From NCBI GenBank assembly GCA_025618425.1, contig CM046832.1:26502974-26566973 (forward strand): 64,000 nucleotides of DNA, given 5' to 3'. A program made the position numbers and the translations under genes. This document shows, in pieces, positions 37,801 to 43,322 of this stretch. The stretch is from Heliocidaris tuberculata. Its lineage: Eukaryota; Echinodermata; Echinoidea; Camarodonta; Echinometridae. Position 1 is the first letter of the stretch. Each line of letters begins with the position of its first letter. Under the pieces are notes generated by a model. It searched no databases, had not been told where the DNA came from, and saw only the letters and a program-made list of their open reading frames with translations.

Positions 37801-38182
37801 TACTTTTAATTAAAGTTAAAGTTTTATCAGTATTGTCCCCCCATATAAAACAATACATGTATATGATCATCAAATCCCCACCCCTTCCCCCTCCCCTGAT
37901 CCTCCTGACCTTTTGTTCAGACAGGTGTAAAATAGTTTACAATCTTACACCTGTCTTAACAGTGAAACTATTGTTGACTAGTCTCATACATTTAATTCTT
38001 AAACATTCTTAAACATTGTACTTTATCATTTATCCAGAAGTGCTTGGCCATGCGTTGTTTTTCTTTTTCCTTTTGAAAAGATGAGTTATTCTCGTTAGAT
38101 AACCAATTTTCATTCTCTCTTTCTCTCTTTTCTGTTACAGATGTTCTTTGAATCTGCCAAAAAATCAGTAATAGCTTCATGA
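7489..38182 (+). CDS. XPOT: Exportin-T, C-terminal half, 12 exons (partial at 5' end)
   Basis: Exportin-T is a karyopherin-beta family nuclear export receptor. It binds mature tRNA together with RanGTP in the nucleus and releases it in the cytoplasm after GTP hydrolysis. Twelve GT-AG exons join in phase: 7489-7633, 8202-8252, 9219-9452, 11402-11497, 12715-12857, 15301-15586, 17286-17475, 21980-22047, 23902-24066, 24638-24763, 34678-34734, 38141-38182. They encode about 533 residues, the C-terminal 55% of a protein near 960 residues in human. Blocks matching vertebrate XPOT as I recall it include RLLYMLGEAIP, ETVVRYERFF, EPQHIP, DDRGLRH, SRTSKAF, HRMVVCLEE, LINQI, PACFLAPL and DAQTV. Helical HEAT-type repeats are expected from the family. 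The 5' exons lie outside the window or in the gap. Introns range from 0.5 to 9.9 kb and are rich in transposons. No frameshift or premature stop occurs in the joined frame. Confidence 0.94.
7698..7797 (+). pseudogene. Degenerate partial duplicate of XPOT exon a, in the following intron
   Basis: This segment repeats the 3' two thirds of the preceding exon without indels: the YMLGEAIP block, then the SSKT...PLKDMMRM block, then a GTAGGT donor. In the ancestral frame it has a TAA stop (GTC GAA TAA, where the exon has GCC AAA GAA) and several substitutions. The 5' part of the exon and its acceptor are missing, so it should not be spliced in. It looks like a local tandem duplication now decaying. 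Confidence 0.85.
8202..8252 (+). CDS. XPOT: XPOT exon b, 17 residues
   Basis: A tiny phase-0 exon between a CTCAG acceptor and a GTAAGT donor. It encodes LVSSGVVGHSHWAVTLQ, equivalent to the conserved LVTSGV segment before the ETVVRYE helix. A MITE begins 30 bp after its donor. Confidence 0.9.
8282..8414. mobile_element. GGGCCC-ended MITE, about 130 bp
   Basis: It starts GGGCCCTGTTTCATAAAAC and ends in a partly complementary CATGAAATGCCCCCC. Its central portion (CTGTTATAAGCTACTGAAAT and on through CTGATTGGCTGAGAGC) is nearly identical to 43182-43322. Non-coding; lies 30 bp inside the intron after exon b. Confidence 0.75.
8459..8773. repeat. Interleaved direct repeats A-B-A'-C-B'
   Basis: Block A (AGGAGCAAGGGATATATA and following, about 8462-8504) recurs at 8568-8610. 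Block B (GATACGTAGAACCCTTTC and following, 8505-8560) recurs at 8718-8773. Unique sequence C (about 8611-8717) separates A' from B'. The arrangement fits a duplication of A-C-B with C deleted from one copy, or a merge of two alleles. Confidence 0.8.
8916..9066. mobile_element. GGGGC-ended foldback MITE, about 150 bp
   Basis: The ends CTGGGGCCCGTTGCACAAAA and GTGCAACAGCCCCAG are complementary, and inner arms (AACTTGC... and GCAAGTTTG) extend the pairing. A CTGATTGGCTGA core resembles the other GGGCC-ended elements in this window. Confidence 0.75.
9219..9452 (+). CDS. XPOT: XPOT exon c, 78 residues
   Basis: Phase-0 exon from acceptor CTCTAG to donor GTAAGT. It encodes VYETVVRYERFF, EPQHIPEILVPFLDDRGLRH, VRSRSAYLFTRFIKSL and EEILKRIQDLL. 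These helices are among the most conserved of exportin-T and give the clearest family assignment. Confidence 0.95.
9508..9620. mobile_element. 5' fragment of the TTAA MITE family 2
   Basis: The sequence from GATCAGTCACCAATATTTAT through GAAGAGATATTGCAA is diverged from the left part of 14646-15016. The matching right end was not found here, so this is a truncated copy. Confidence 0.5.
10066..10145. repeat. (ATC/ATT)n microsatellite
   Basis: About 80 bp of ATC with some ATT triplets. It produces spurious poly-Ile, poly-Ser and poly-Met frames. Confidence 0.95.
10592..11148. mobile_element. Foldback MITE with TGACGTCA near its ends, about 560 bp
   Basis: The left arm (GTGACGTCATACCGGGGAGC through CCTAAGCAGACGATG, to about 10633) is complementary with gaps to the right arm (about 11101-11148, CGTCTGCTTAGGCAGGATTG through GATGTGACGTCAT). 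The interior is AT-rich and non-coding. Target duplication not resolved. Confidence 0.65.
11402..11497 (+). CDS. XPOT: XPOT exon d, 32 residues
   Basis: Phase-0 exon from acceptor TACAG to donor GTGAGT. It encodes ENGHPPLLTTDDQLFLYEVA through SAFGSD, matching the conserved ENGHQ...DDQLF(I/L)YE region. A small TA-flanked MITE begins 15 bp after the donor. Confidence 0.93.
11513..11685. mobile_element. TA-flanked MITE, AAGACCAC family, copy 1 (173 bp)
   Basis: TA duplications at 11511-11512 and 11686-11687 enclose ends CAATGAAACC and GGACTG. Internal AAAGACCACTCAAGGGAGAC and the ACAGGTGGTC motifs are shared in inverted order with 27732-27927. Tc1/mariner-type ends; non-autonomous. Confidence 0.75.
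11703..12714. other. Rest of the XPOT intron before exon e
   Basis: AT-rich, with a (TA)n run at about 12481-12505 and a T run before the exon. Diverged inverted motifs around 12520-12620 (GGAGACAC and GTGTCTCC) suggest an old foldback. No gene seen. Confidence 0.6.
12715..12857 (+). CDS. XPOT: XPOT exon e, 47 residues plus split codon
   Basis: Acceptor ACAG, donor AG|GTAAAT, ending in phase 2. It encodes KKQILMRNVLAPIIDKF through EIIAHSIACT. The MRN(V/L)L(A/T)P helix corresponds to the vertebrate block, and the split serine codon completes in the next exon to give SRTSKAF. Confidence 0.92.
12858..13969. other. XPOT intron, first part, no feature seen
   Basis: AT-rich intronic sequence with no recognised repeat or gene. 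The minus-strand frame at 13114-13350 shows no domain. Confidence 0.6.
13970..14121. mobile_element. GGGCCC-ended foldback MITE, about 150 bp
   Basis: Ends CAGGGCCCTGTGTCATAAAA and TTATTAAACAGGGCCCAG are inverted, and inner arms with TTGTTATTAGTAATAAG-like sequence pair further. Related in its ends to 43182-43322 and 46925-47069. Confidence 0.75.
14385..14410. repeat. (GGTATT)n short tandem repeat
   Basis: About four hexamer units in the intron. Confidence 0.85.
14646..15016. mobile_element. TTAA-flanked MITE, family 2, copy 1 (371 bp)
   Basis: It starts AGAGTACCAATCACC after TTAA and ends GGTGATTGGTACTC. It matches 23477-23842 in inverted orientation, including an internal GC-rich block around the GTTCGGTTCCGCG motif. 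The right TTAA is not intact (AAAT follows the terminus). Confidence 0.85.
15301..15586 (+). CDS. XPOT: XPOT exon f, 95 residues
   Basis: The largest visible exon, from acceptor CCAG to donor AAG|GTGAGG. It encodes SRTSKAFHSQLTIKQCG, then YLHRMVVCLEEAVLPYVPVA, EHLLKKSEARDLHKFMPLIN and QIISKFKV. It matches the vertebrate segment across its length. A foldback element begins 16 bp after the donor. Confidence 0.95.
15602..15867. mobile_element. Foldback MITE with (ACACCA)n, 266 bp
   Basis: The ends CAGTGGGTGAATTCAAGTTC and GAACTTGAAATCACCCATTG form a terminal inverted repeat of about 27 bp that continues into GGTGTTG/CAACACC. The right half holds about seven ACACCA hexamers (15805-15846), with shorter GGTGTT runs on the left. 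It sits 16 bp inside the intron. Confidence 0.8.
15935..16190. repeat. 67-bp minisatellite, about 3.5-4 units
   Basis: The motif TTCAGAATGTGTAATTTTAT recurs at 16001, 16068 and 16135, a 67-bp period. Each unit contains CTGTCAGTCAATCC and CATCATTTGG. The first and last units are diverged. Confidence 0.92.
16191..17285. other. XPOT intron, no feature seen
   Basis: About 1.1 kb of AT-rich sequence without a recognised repeat or gene, ending in a TCATCAG acceptor. Confidence 0.6.
17286..17475 (+). CDS. XPOT: XPOT exon g, 63 residues plus split codon
   Basis: Acceptor ATCAG, donor CAAG|GTAAGT, ending in phase 1. It encodes KTIIRFLQAVFMPIV, LKQPAEEAD, KQTLRRCYFQFLQCIA and LEVISHQ. The RPAEE-like and LRR(C/S)YF blocks match exportin-T. 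An in-frame ATG at 17238 lies in the intron and is not a start. Confidence 0.93.
17653..17950. mobile_element. Foldback MITE with GC-rich 38-bp ends, about 298 bp
   Basis: CGTCATTTTTACGAACTGAC at the left is complementary to GTCAGTTTGTAAAAACGACG at the right. The pairing continues through GAATCCGCGCACGTGCGCA and its partner. The centre is AT-rich and non-coding. Confidence 0.85.
18029..18297. mobile_element. Possible MITE ending GAAGCCTGGTTCA / TGAACGAGGCTTC
   Basis: Inverted ends of about 13 bp (GAAGCCTGGTTCA and GTGAACGAGGCTTC) bound about 270 bp. They resemble the ends of the element at 47816-47988. The interior open frames on both strands overlap and resemble nothing. Confidence 0.45.
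18533..19011. mobile_element. TTAA-flanked MITE, family 1, copy 2 (479 bp, intact ends)
   Basis: TTAA at 18529-18532 and 19012-19015 flank a segment with an 18-bp perfect inverted repeat, AGGGATTGATTAACTTTG and its complement. It is nearly identical to 3363-3845 in the same orientation. The intact ends suggest a relatively recent insertion. Non-coding, despite a 60-codon frame in the GC-rich core. Confidence 0.93.
19889..20040. mobile_element. Foldback MITE GGGCCTGTAACATAAAGAG, about 152 bp
   Basis: GGGCCTGTAACATAAAGAGA at the left is complementary to TCTCTTTATGTTACAGACCC at the right. Internal repeats of TCTTCAGTACATG and TTGCCATAGACTTA occur twice each. It directly abuts the next element. 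Confidence 0.8.
20038..20409. mobile_element. Foldback MITE CCTGGGGTGGTATTATGAGG, about 370 bp
   Basis: The left end CCTGGGGTGGTATTATGAGG pairs with the right end CTCAGAATACACCCCCAGG. TTTTATCTC and GAGATAAAAT motifs recur on both arms. No coding capacity. Confidence 0.8.
20516..20586. repeat. (TTTC)n microsatellite
   Basis: About 17 uninterrupted TTTC units. Confidence 0.97.
20801..20967. mobile_element. MITE ending TATAAAACGGGTT / ACCCGTTTTATA
   Basis: Inverted termini of about 12 bp (TATAAAACGGGT and ACCCGTTTTATA) bound about 165 bp, which immediately precedes the long palindrome. Confidence 0.55.
20969..21134. repeat. Long near-perfect palindrome, 166 bp
   Basis: CTATTAATACATGGTTG at the left is the reverse complement of the right end. 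Pairing runs nearly to the centre through TTAGTGCGATC, GGTTTTTATCGTGGTGT and AACACAC, with only small mismatches and a short loop around GGCTACGCC. It is GC-richer than its surroundings. It is probably a foldback transposon, lies inside an XPOT intron, and would form a stable RNA hairpin in the pre-mRNA. Confidence 0.92.
21135..21979. other. End of XPOT intron before exon h
   Basis: AT-rich, with T runs near 21590-21606 and 21940, ending in a strong pyrimidine tract and TTTCAG. No gene seen. Confidence 0.6.
21980..22047 (+). CDS. XPOT: XPOT exon h, 22 residues
   Basis: Acceptor TTTCAG, donor GTG|GTAAGT. After completing a split glutamate codon it encodes QPCFEEVLLSVVRATIEEPD and PV. The helix is placed where vertebrate XPOT has ENVERVLVTVIQGA...PDP. 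Conservation here is moderate, but phase and position fit. Confidence 0.88.
22748..23335. mobile_element. TTAA-flanked MITE, family 3, complete copy (588 bp)
   Basis: TTAA at 22744-22747 and 23336-23339 flank inverted ends AGGGCAATCCAACCTT and AAGATTGGATTTCCCT. Partial copies occur at about 43323-43754 (right part) and 63747-64000 (left part). Within it, GTTCAAACTTTCACC on the right mirrors GGTGAAAGTTTGAAAG on the left, so the arms are long and diverged. No coding capacity. Confidence 0.9.
23477..23842. mobile_element. TTAA-flanked MITE, family 2, copy 2 (366 bp)
   Basis: TTAA at 23473-23476 and 23843-23846 flank AGTGTACCAATCACC and GGTGATTGGTACCCT. It is inverted relative to 14646-15016. 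An internal hairpin at about 23611-23649 pairs CGCGGAACCGAAC with GTTTGGTTCCGCG. It lies 60 bp before the exon i acceptor. Confidence 0.92.
23902..24066 (+). CDS. XPOT: XPOT exon i, 55 residues
   Basis: Acceptor TCCAG, donor ATG|GTGAAT, phase 0. It encodes MIKTCFNILKRLIESWGG, FRDFIYKYVIPACFLAPLQK and TFDLSDAQTVM. The PACFLAPL and FDL(S/A)DAQTV blocks are diagnostic for exportin-T. The donor is weaker than the others. Confidence 0.95.
24098..24128. repeat. (GA)n/(GAAA)n tract
   Basis: Purine microsatellite about 30 bp after the exon i donor. Confidence 0.85.
24638..24763 (+). CDS. XPOT: XPOT exon j, 42 residues
   Basis: Acceptor CTACAG, donor CAG|GTGAGT. It encodes ALAEASTVLKSIYTKDGL, then NLIQYLQTECFMSLPV and DTDSAQ, corresponding to the vertebrate segment ending in QYLQ(Q/T)E..PSL. 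A 9.9-kb intron follows. Confidence 0.92.
24822..26725. mobile_element. TTAA MITE family 4, copy interrupted by later insertions
   Basis: The left part (TAAAGATAAAGTTGAGGTCT onward, to about 24965) and the right part (about 26490-26725, with GGGACTACACACACATGTGG and CTGACATAAAAATAATGAG) match the two ends of 33701-34079. The continuity is broken by about 1.5 kb, which includes the Tc1/mariner element at 25011-26060 and about 400 bp of unplaced sequence after it. The copy begins 58 bp after the exon j donor. Confidence 0.75.
25011..26060. mobile_element. Tc1/mariner-type element, 1050 bp, long inverted repeats, no transposase
   Basis: TA at 25009-25010 and 26061-26062 flank CAGTGCGTATC... and ...GATATGCACTG. 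The terminal repeats continue, with mismatches, for about 200 bp. Both arms share ATACCCAACTTTG, TCTGTC(A/T)AATGATA, GATGACTGAGCA and TTGTCAAAATC. No intact transposase frame exists. It sits inside an older TTAA-family element. Confidence 0.88.
26730..27729. other. XPOT 9.9-kb intron, no feature seen
   Basis: AT-rich, with a small A-rich run near 26960-26980. The + frame at 27162-27377 has no splice or family support. Confidence 0.55.
27732..27927. mobile_element. TA-flanked MITE, AAGACCAC family, copy 2 (196 bp)
   Basis: TA duplications at 27730-27731 and 27928-27929 enclose CAGTCAAAACTG and GGTTTCACTG. Internally, GACCACC motifs recur on both arms (TATAAAGACCAC and GTGGTCTTTA). Same family as 11513-11685. 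Confidence 0.8.
27930..31646. other. XPOT 9.9-kb intron, mostly unannotatable
   Basis: AT-rich, with a C run at about 28923-28935, an A run at about 29152-29168, a G run at about 29660-29673 and a triple AAATTTGAACA-type repeat near 29973-30010. I see no exon, RNA gene or well-bounded transposon. Confidence 0.5.
31647..31887. repeat. Tandem duplication of about 120 bp
   Basis: The block from ATTTATTTGTGTGGAGTAGG through AAAAATGGAT (31647-31765) recurs, diverged, at about 31783-31887. Shared words include GAATAGAAATATTATTTCTG (A/G variant) and TATTTCCAAAT. Confidence 0.85.
31888..33696. other. XPOT 9.9-kb intron, no feature seen
   Basis: AT-rich. Overlapping open frames on both strands at 31.9-32.4 kb show no family resemblance and no protein-like composition. 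An A/C homopolymer junction lies at 33606-33624. Confidence 0.5.
33701..34079. mobile_element. TTAA-flanked MITE, family 4, intact copy (379 bp)
   Basis: TTAA at 33697-33700 and 34080-34083 flank AGATAAAGTTGAGTTCTGG and CCAGAACTCAATTTTCT, an imperfect inverted repeat of about 19 bp. Diverged copies lie at 35041-35392 (inverted) and 24822-26725 (interrupted). The 124-codon frame across it (33627-34001) is not conserved between copies and is not a gene. Confidence 0.9.
34678..34734 (+). CDS. XPOT: XPOT exon k, 19 residues
   Basis: Acceptor GTTACAG, donor AAG|GTCAGT. It encodes AFCQALQEMDVKNFKSFCK, matching the vertebrate EFCQALQ..D.K.FKN region near the C terminus. It is isolated by introns of 9.9 and 3.4 kb, so automated gene models could miss it. 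Confidence 0.92.
34831..34880. repeat. Compound (TAG)n(TGG)n microsatellite
   Basis: About seven TAG/AGT units followed by about ten GGT units, in the last intron of XPOT. Confidence 0.95.
35041..35392. mobile_element. TTAA MITE family 4, inverted diverged copy
   Basis: Reverse-complement match to 33701-34079. GTGAGCTTTCTCATTCT is at the left and CCAGAACTCAACTTTATCTT at the right. The left terminus is missing and the right TTAA is mutated. Confidence 0.8.
35393..36510. other. Last XPOT intron, no feature seen
   Basis: AT-rich. Short direct CCCTATTTCACAATCC repeats lie near 35630-35670. Open frames at 35.6-35.9 kb lack support. Confidence 0.5.
36511..37407. mobile_element. Inverted-repeat element enclosing a polypyrimidine minisatellite, about 0.9 kb
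   Basis: The left end (GTGTTTACACATTGATCCGG through GTTCGACACGACTC) is complementary, with mismatches, to the right end (GAGTCTTGTGTCGAACCTGC through GGATCAATGTGTAAAC) over about 45 bp. The interior (about 36700-37290) is C/T-rich and made of some six to seven degenerate units of about 85-110 bp carrying TATTTCTTTGTTT and CTTCTCTCTTCTAT. The long frame there is a composition artefact. Confidence 0.8.
37919..37957. repeat. Small hairpin in last XPOT intron
   Basis: AGACAGGTGTAA pairs with TTACACCTGTCT across a loop of about 15 bases. It may be a minute foldback remnant. Confidence 0.6.
38141..38182 (+). CDS. XPOT: XPOT last coding exon with stop
   Basis: Acceptor CTGTTACAG after a long pyrimidine tract. 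It encodes MFFESAKKSVIAS then TGA, corresponding to the C-terminal FFQRAK tail of the vertebrate protein with a slightly longer divergent end. Confidence 0.9.
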   Translation: MFFESAKKSVIAS

Positions 38183-38850
38183 CACAGGGAGAATATGCCA
38201 TGCTGACCATGCACTGTATGATTGGTCATAGCTAAGGACAGACATTGCCATACAAGAACATTATAGGATAGAACATCAATGCAAGCCTGTAAATAGAAAG
38301 TTATTTTAAAAGCATTGTATTACAAAGTCGTTGCCAGGGATACACATATGCCAGGGATACATATACAATCACTAGATGTGGAATTATCACATCTCTGGCC
38401 TTGCTGCAAAATTGTGACGGGCATTTATCACTTCAAGGACAGACCATGAATCACTGTCTGAGGATTTCCACAAGGCAGCAACTGATAACAAAATCTTTTG
38501 TGTGACATTAGAAGTGAAAGCAGCAAAATTGTACTGATTCAGCTTTTCTTATTGCAAGCCATGATGAATCAACTAATTGTGATGGTGGATGAAATCATCA
38601 GTTGCAGGATTCTCTGCTGTCTTTGTATAATGTGATTTATGTAATTTCTAACAACTTTCGCAGTGATTGATATTCATTTTTCTTCCTTAAGAAAGAGCTT
38701 CACTTTTGTTTGGTATTTATTATTTGAAAGCAGATGATTCACGCTTCAGAGACCTCAGTATTACTGAAAACAAGTTATTTTAAATTCCTTTTTAAAGGAT
38801 GTTAATCCAAAGAAATCATGCTGAATAAAAGAAATGCTTTACATTGTTTT
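38183..38850 (+). other. XPOT: XPOT 3' UTR with polyadenylation signal
   Basis: Non-coding sequence after the TGA. AATAAA at 38824-38829 is the first canonical signal downstream, so cleavage is expected at about 38840-38855. A direct repeat of ATGCCAGGGATACA lies at about 38330-38365. The UTR end is inferred. Confidence 0.65.
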
Positions 38851-39322
38851 TAATCATTGAATGCCTTTCTAAAGTATTTTCATTCTATTATGTTCAGTAC
38901 TCTTTTATTTTCACTTTGTTTTTACATTCTATGTTTTTCTTCTTCAAATAAGCAATTTATTGACTTGACATAGGTGACATGTTGCGAATATGAATGATAC
39001 ATGGTTATTTTGTTTTGACTACATCATTATGATATATGTTAGTTTATCTTCAGGTTATACTACAGAACTTATTTTATGCATAACAAGATATTATGCTTTG
39101 TAGATCTTAATTTACTTTTGGTAAATGTATGTTTGCTTTTCTACTTATGTTGAAGAAAGTGTCCATATTCTAGTCCTTTTTGGGGGGTTGCATATTTTAG
39201 TCATATGTACCCGTGGGATACACTTTAAAATTCTTCTAAGTTTCTATATTGATTCTACCAATTCTTACTTCATATGTAACATGCTTTCTTTGAATTGGTT
39301 AATGAACTGTGAAGCAGAATCC

Positions 39323-41523
39323 GTCAAATAGACGAATGGATAATTTATTAATTTGTTGCACTTATGCAGTTTCAATGATAATAAAAAATACTTTTCTGGT
39401 TGATCATTGTTTGTTATACAGACTTCAATAAAAAAAGTTAGCTCGGTCCTATAATTAATTAAAGTGAAACAGGAAAAGTTTAGATAAAGTACAAGTTTCA
39501 GTTACAATTCTTAATCACAGCCTTGCCAAAATGTGTCTTGCATGGTCAGATTCACTTCTTTATCGGTCTTGGAGGTGACCGATATCAAGGTTTATAAAGA
39601 ATAAAGTGATCAGTTTTGTTTATTGACACCATTAACTTTTATTTACTTTTTATAATCATATTCCAAAATAAAAGGGTAATTATAGGCTATTGTCAGATGC
39701 AGGGACCATTTTTCTCCTGGAGTATAAATGTAGGAGTCTCTCGCTTTTTTAAAATGATATATCAGAATGAAAGGAGATGAATGTATGAATAACAGTATTT
39801 TCTTTCTTTTTTTTAATCCCAGGGTTTATGTACAGGGTTAATAGTTTTCAGGTTTTGAAGAGTTAGCCAGTTAACTATGGAAATAACCTGACATCCCTTT
39901 GAATCTGTACAGATGGAAATAAGAAGAAATCTATATTCTCTGATTCTCTTCTCTCTCTCTCTCTTTTTCTTTCTCTTTTTCTTTCTCTTTTCCCTCTCTT
40001 TTCCCCAAATTACACTGGTTTGGGGGAATATTAAATGCCATGGTTGTAGCAATCTTGGGATATTGGGTAGCTGTATATGTGATGTCTGTTGTCATATCAG
40101 CAGAGACAAAAAGTATCTTGCAGATGACACGAATAATTGACACTTCTTCCAAGGAACAGCTGTTTACTTCAAATAGACTTCTTTTCTGTCAAAACATACG
40201 ACATGGAATATTGTAAAGAGCGTAAGAAATAAAGGATATTATAAAAAATAGTTATAAGTGTAGATTCAACATAAAGAAACTAGTTCATGGTTTGTTTATG
40301 CTTACTATGAGTAGGTTTATGGTTTGAAATCGTGATTAATTGAAGGCAATTACGCTCTCCTTTCAGGTATGAGTTATACCTGTCTTTTGTGGGGTGTTTT
40401 GTTGTACTTATAAGCCTGCCAATCTAATTTAGGACAAAAAATACCCCAAGACATGATGTGCGTTGTGTAGTTTTGGGATTGTCTATTGTTGATCATGTAG
40501 AAAATGAATAATTTTGTTTGTCAATAGGCCATCCAAATCATTTGATTTCTCTACAGAATTGAAGTTATGCAATGCTTGTTTCATATCAATGACTCACTTG
40601 GCAAGACCAATGAGGATAAGCCAGTGCCAATATAATTACAGTTAAATCTACTTTTATTTTGCAGACTTGTAAACATGTTTGTGATTTGCTAGCATTAAGT
40701 TATTTGTTGATGGGCTTAAATTCCTTCATGCTGCAACTGGTTTTTTTTTTTGGGGGGGGGGGGTGGGGGGGGGGCAAACCAGCAAGGGTAGCAAGTATGG
40801 CAGAACAGACTTGAATTTTATTAAGCCATGGTGTAATTGCAATATTATCATTCAGTTTCTTAGTATTTTCTTTTATGTTCGTTTGGAGATGCATGAGTTT
40901 ATTTCCAACTGTCAGGGACCACCTTTTTTCATGCTTATTGTCAACTTTATCAGTAATAACATATATTTTTATTTAACTTGTCATATTTAGACATTAATTT
41001 TCTTTTTTAAAGGGCTAATCTGCCTTTTATAACACCATCACAAAGACTTTTATTTGTATTTTACTGAATTGTGTGATTCTGACAATAGCCTATTACATAG
41101 CCCAAACATAATTATCGACAGGCAAAGTGATAAGTTATTCAAATTGCCATACAGTTGACTTCTTGAAAGTTTTTGTGATAATGGTATCGTTGTATGAATT
41201 CAGTAATTCCTATTTGTTATTTAAAGAAATAATATATACCGGTAAGAAAAGTAATTAACAGGCAAAAAGAAGAATAAATTTTGCTAAAGTCACAAATCTG
41301 ACAAATATATTTGTTTCAATGAAAATTAATTGTGTACAATTATTCTGTAAGATTATTTCTGTAATAATGATTTTACTCCTTCGTCATTTCATATAATGAA
41401 ATGGACATCATTAATGTACTATATTTTAGATTTAATTTGTCCTAAGGTGTACATTAGTAACCATGCTGCTGGATCTTCTTTTTTTTTAAATCTGAAGTCA
41501 AACTTTAATGAAATGCAAGACAA
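39323..41523. repeat. Direct duplicate copy B (native 3' flank of XPOT)
   Basis: Partner of 1-2201. This copy is continuous on both sides with unique sequence, so it is the likely true location. It holds a CT microsatellite near 39950-40000 and a T-run/G-run junction at about 40741-40774. No gene seen. Confidence 0.95.
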
Positions 41524-42765
41524 GCAGACTGTTCTCTATGATTTTTGTGTGTATATGTTTTTCTTTTTTTCTAAATTTCGTTTTCTGTAAATGAATAAAC
41601 AAATAAAATACAAAGTGAAAATCACTTTTGACCTATCATAAAAACAAAAAAATAGTTTCTTCTGTGTCTTTCGTCAACTATATATGAATCTTTACAGTTT
41701 GATTTCATTGCATAAATGTATATTCATGATCTTTTTATGTCACATTAGAAGAGGTGTATGCCAAAGAGGAAGTAAAGATACTTGCACTTTTTAGAATAGA
41801 TGTTGAAAATCTATCTTGAAGTGTTTTAGGAAGGAACATGATATGGATGATGGTAACAAGCTCATGAAATCCTTTTAAATTGTTCCTCTAGATGATTTTT
41901 TTTTTTTTTTTATTTATTTTATTTTTTAGAATGCGGTATAAATAGAATGCTCATTGAAAATCTGCATTCATTATTCAATATTAAACGTTAATTTTTGTTG
42001 TTGTTGAAAACTTTCAAGGATCCCCCCCCCCCCCTTAGATTTTAACCCTATATATATGTCTACGGGAACCAGGTGGTCCCTGCATTAAGTCTGCGGAAAT
42101 GAGAGAATTCAGTAGTCAACGGGTTAAGATTAGTTAATAATTCAGCTTCATTTATGACTATATAAAGATGTTAAAGGTAATCTTGAGTTCTGATGATGAC
42201 CCCAAAAATAGGTTCTCAAAAATCAGACGAAATTGACACTGCATATTCAGTACAACAAATTATATTTGCCATACGTTTTTTTTTTTTTTTTTTTTTTTTA
42301 TTCAAAGCTGCCTCAAATTGGTTGAATAGAACAGCGCCATCTTATGGTCATTCTTAACTATTTGATACAAATAAGATTGTAATTAGAGATTAGTTGCATT
42401 TTATTTTGAATTTTAGCAATCAACTCACTGGGAAAATATACACATTTTTTTATCTTGACGATTAATTTTGACTTGCAGACGTAGAAAATTGCCTGCAAAC
42501 TATTCTAAGCTTCTACAAGGGAGAATGGTGCATGATGGGAAAATAAGATGGACAAATTTTTTTCAAATTCTGTCAAAAGATGACGCTTTTTAAGTTTAAG
42601 GCAACTTTAAAAAAAGTGAAATAGCTGAATAATTACAACAAAAAATAACAAAGCGTTGTCTCCTATGTACAGACGTGCGTTGTGGTGAACGTGCTTTCCA
42701 GCAGGTTTCCTTCATTCTGTTTCGAAAACGAGTGATGAATTACTTGTTTTAAAGCAGTTTTTCTC
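41524..42765. other. Intergenic, no gene seen
   Basis: AT-rich, with T runs near 41899 and 42277-42299 and a C run near 42022-42035. No supported feature. Confidence 0.55.
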
Positions 42766-42948
42766 GAAATACCATTTATTGCCAGAACTCAAGGTTAGAT
42801 GAAAGTTTTACGTTTAAATCAGAGGTCTTTTAACCGGATGTTTTTGTTTTCTAAGAATTAGAAATACCATTTTATTACCGGAACTCGAGGTTTCACTGAA
42901 ATCGTACGTTTCATTCAGACTCTCATGCAGGTCTTTTAACCGGATGGG
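42766..42948. repeat. Imperfect tandem duplication, about 75-95 bp units
   Basis: AAATACCATTTATTGCCAGA through GGTCTTTTAACCGGATG recurs immediately as a diverged unit with AAATACCATTTTATTACCGG and the same GGTCTTTTAACCGGATG end. Confidence 0.8.
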
Positions 42949-43181
42949 AGTCCCGGAAACTTTCTTTCACTCTAACTCTTTGTGTACATCGTGTCGTAAT
43001 CATTCATATTTGTTTCTGAAAAATAAGAAATGTACTCACGTTAGTTTTTCCCCTTATATATATATTTTTTTTTTAATTAAAAGAAAATCACCCTTCCCAC
43101 TTATATTCCCGCCACTAGAAATGTATCCTATCGTAAAGTTATCAAGGAGTACTTGGTGTATATATTTTTCATGGCATAGAT

Positions 43182-43322
43182 CAGGGCCCTGTTTCATGAA
43201 ACATGCTTTCACTGACAATTTACAATAACTGTTATAAGCTACTGAAATCCTTGCATCTGATTGGCTGAGAGCAAATTCGTCGGTGAAAATCACTGGCAAG
43301 ACACTTGATGAAACGCCCCCCA
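43182..43322. mobile_element. GGGCCC-ended MITE, sister of 8282-8414
   Basis: Begins CAGGGCCCTGTTTCATGAAA and ends GATGAAACGCCCCCCAG. The core is nearly identical to the copy in the XPOT intron. Confidence 0.8.
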
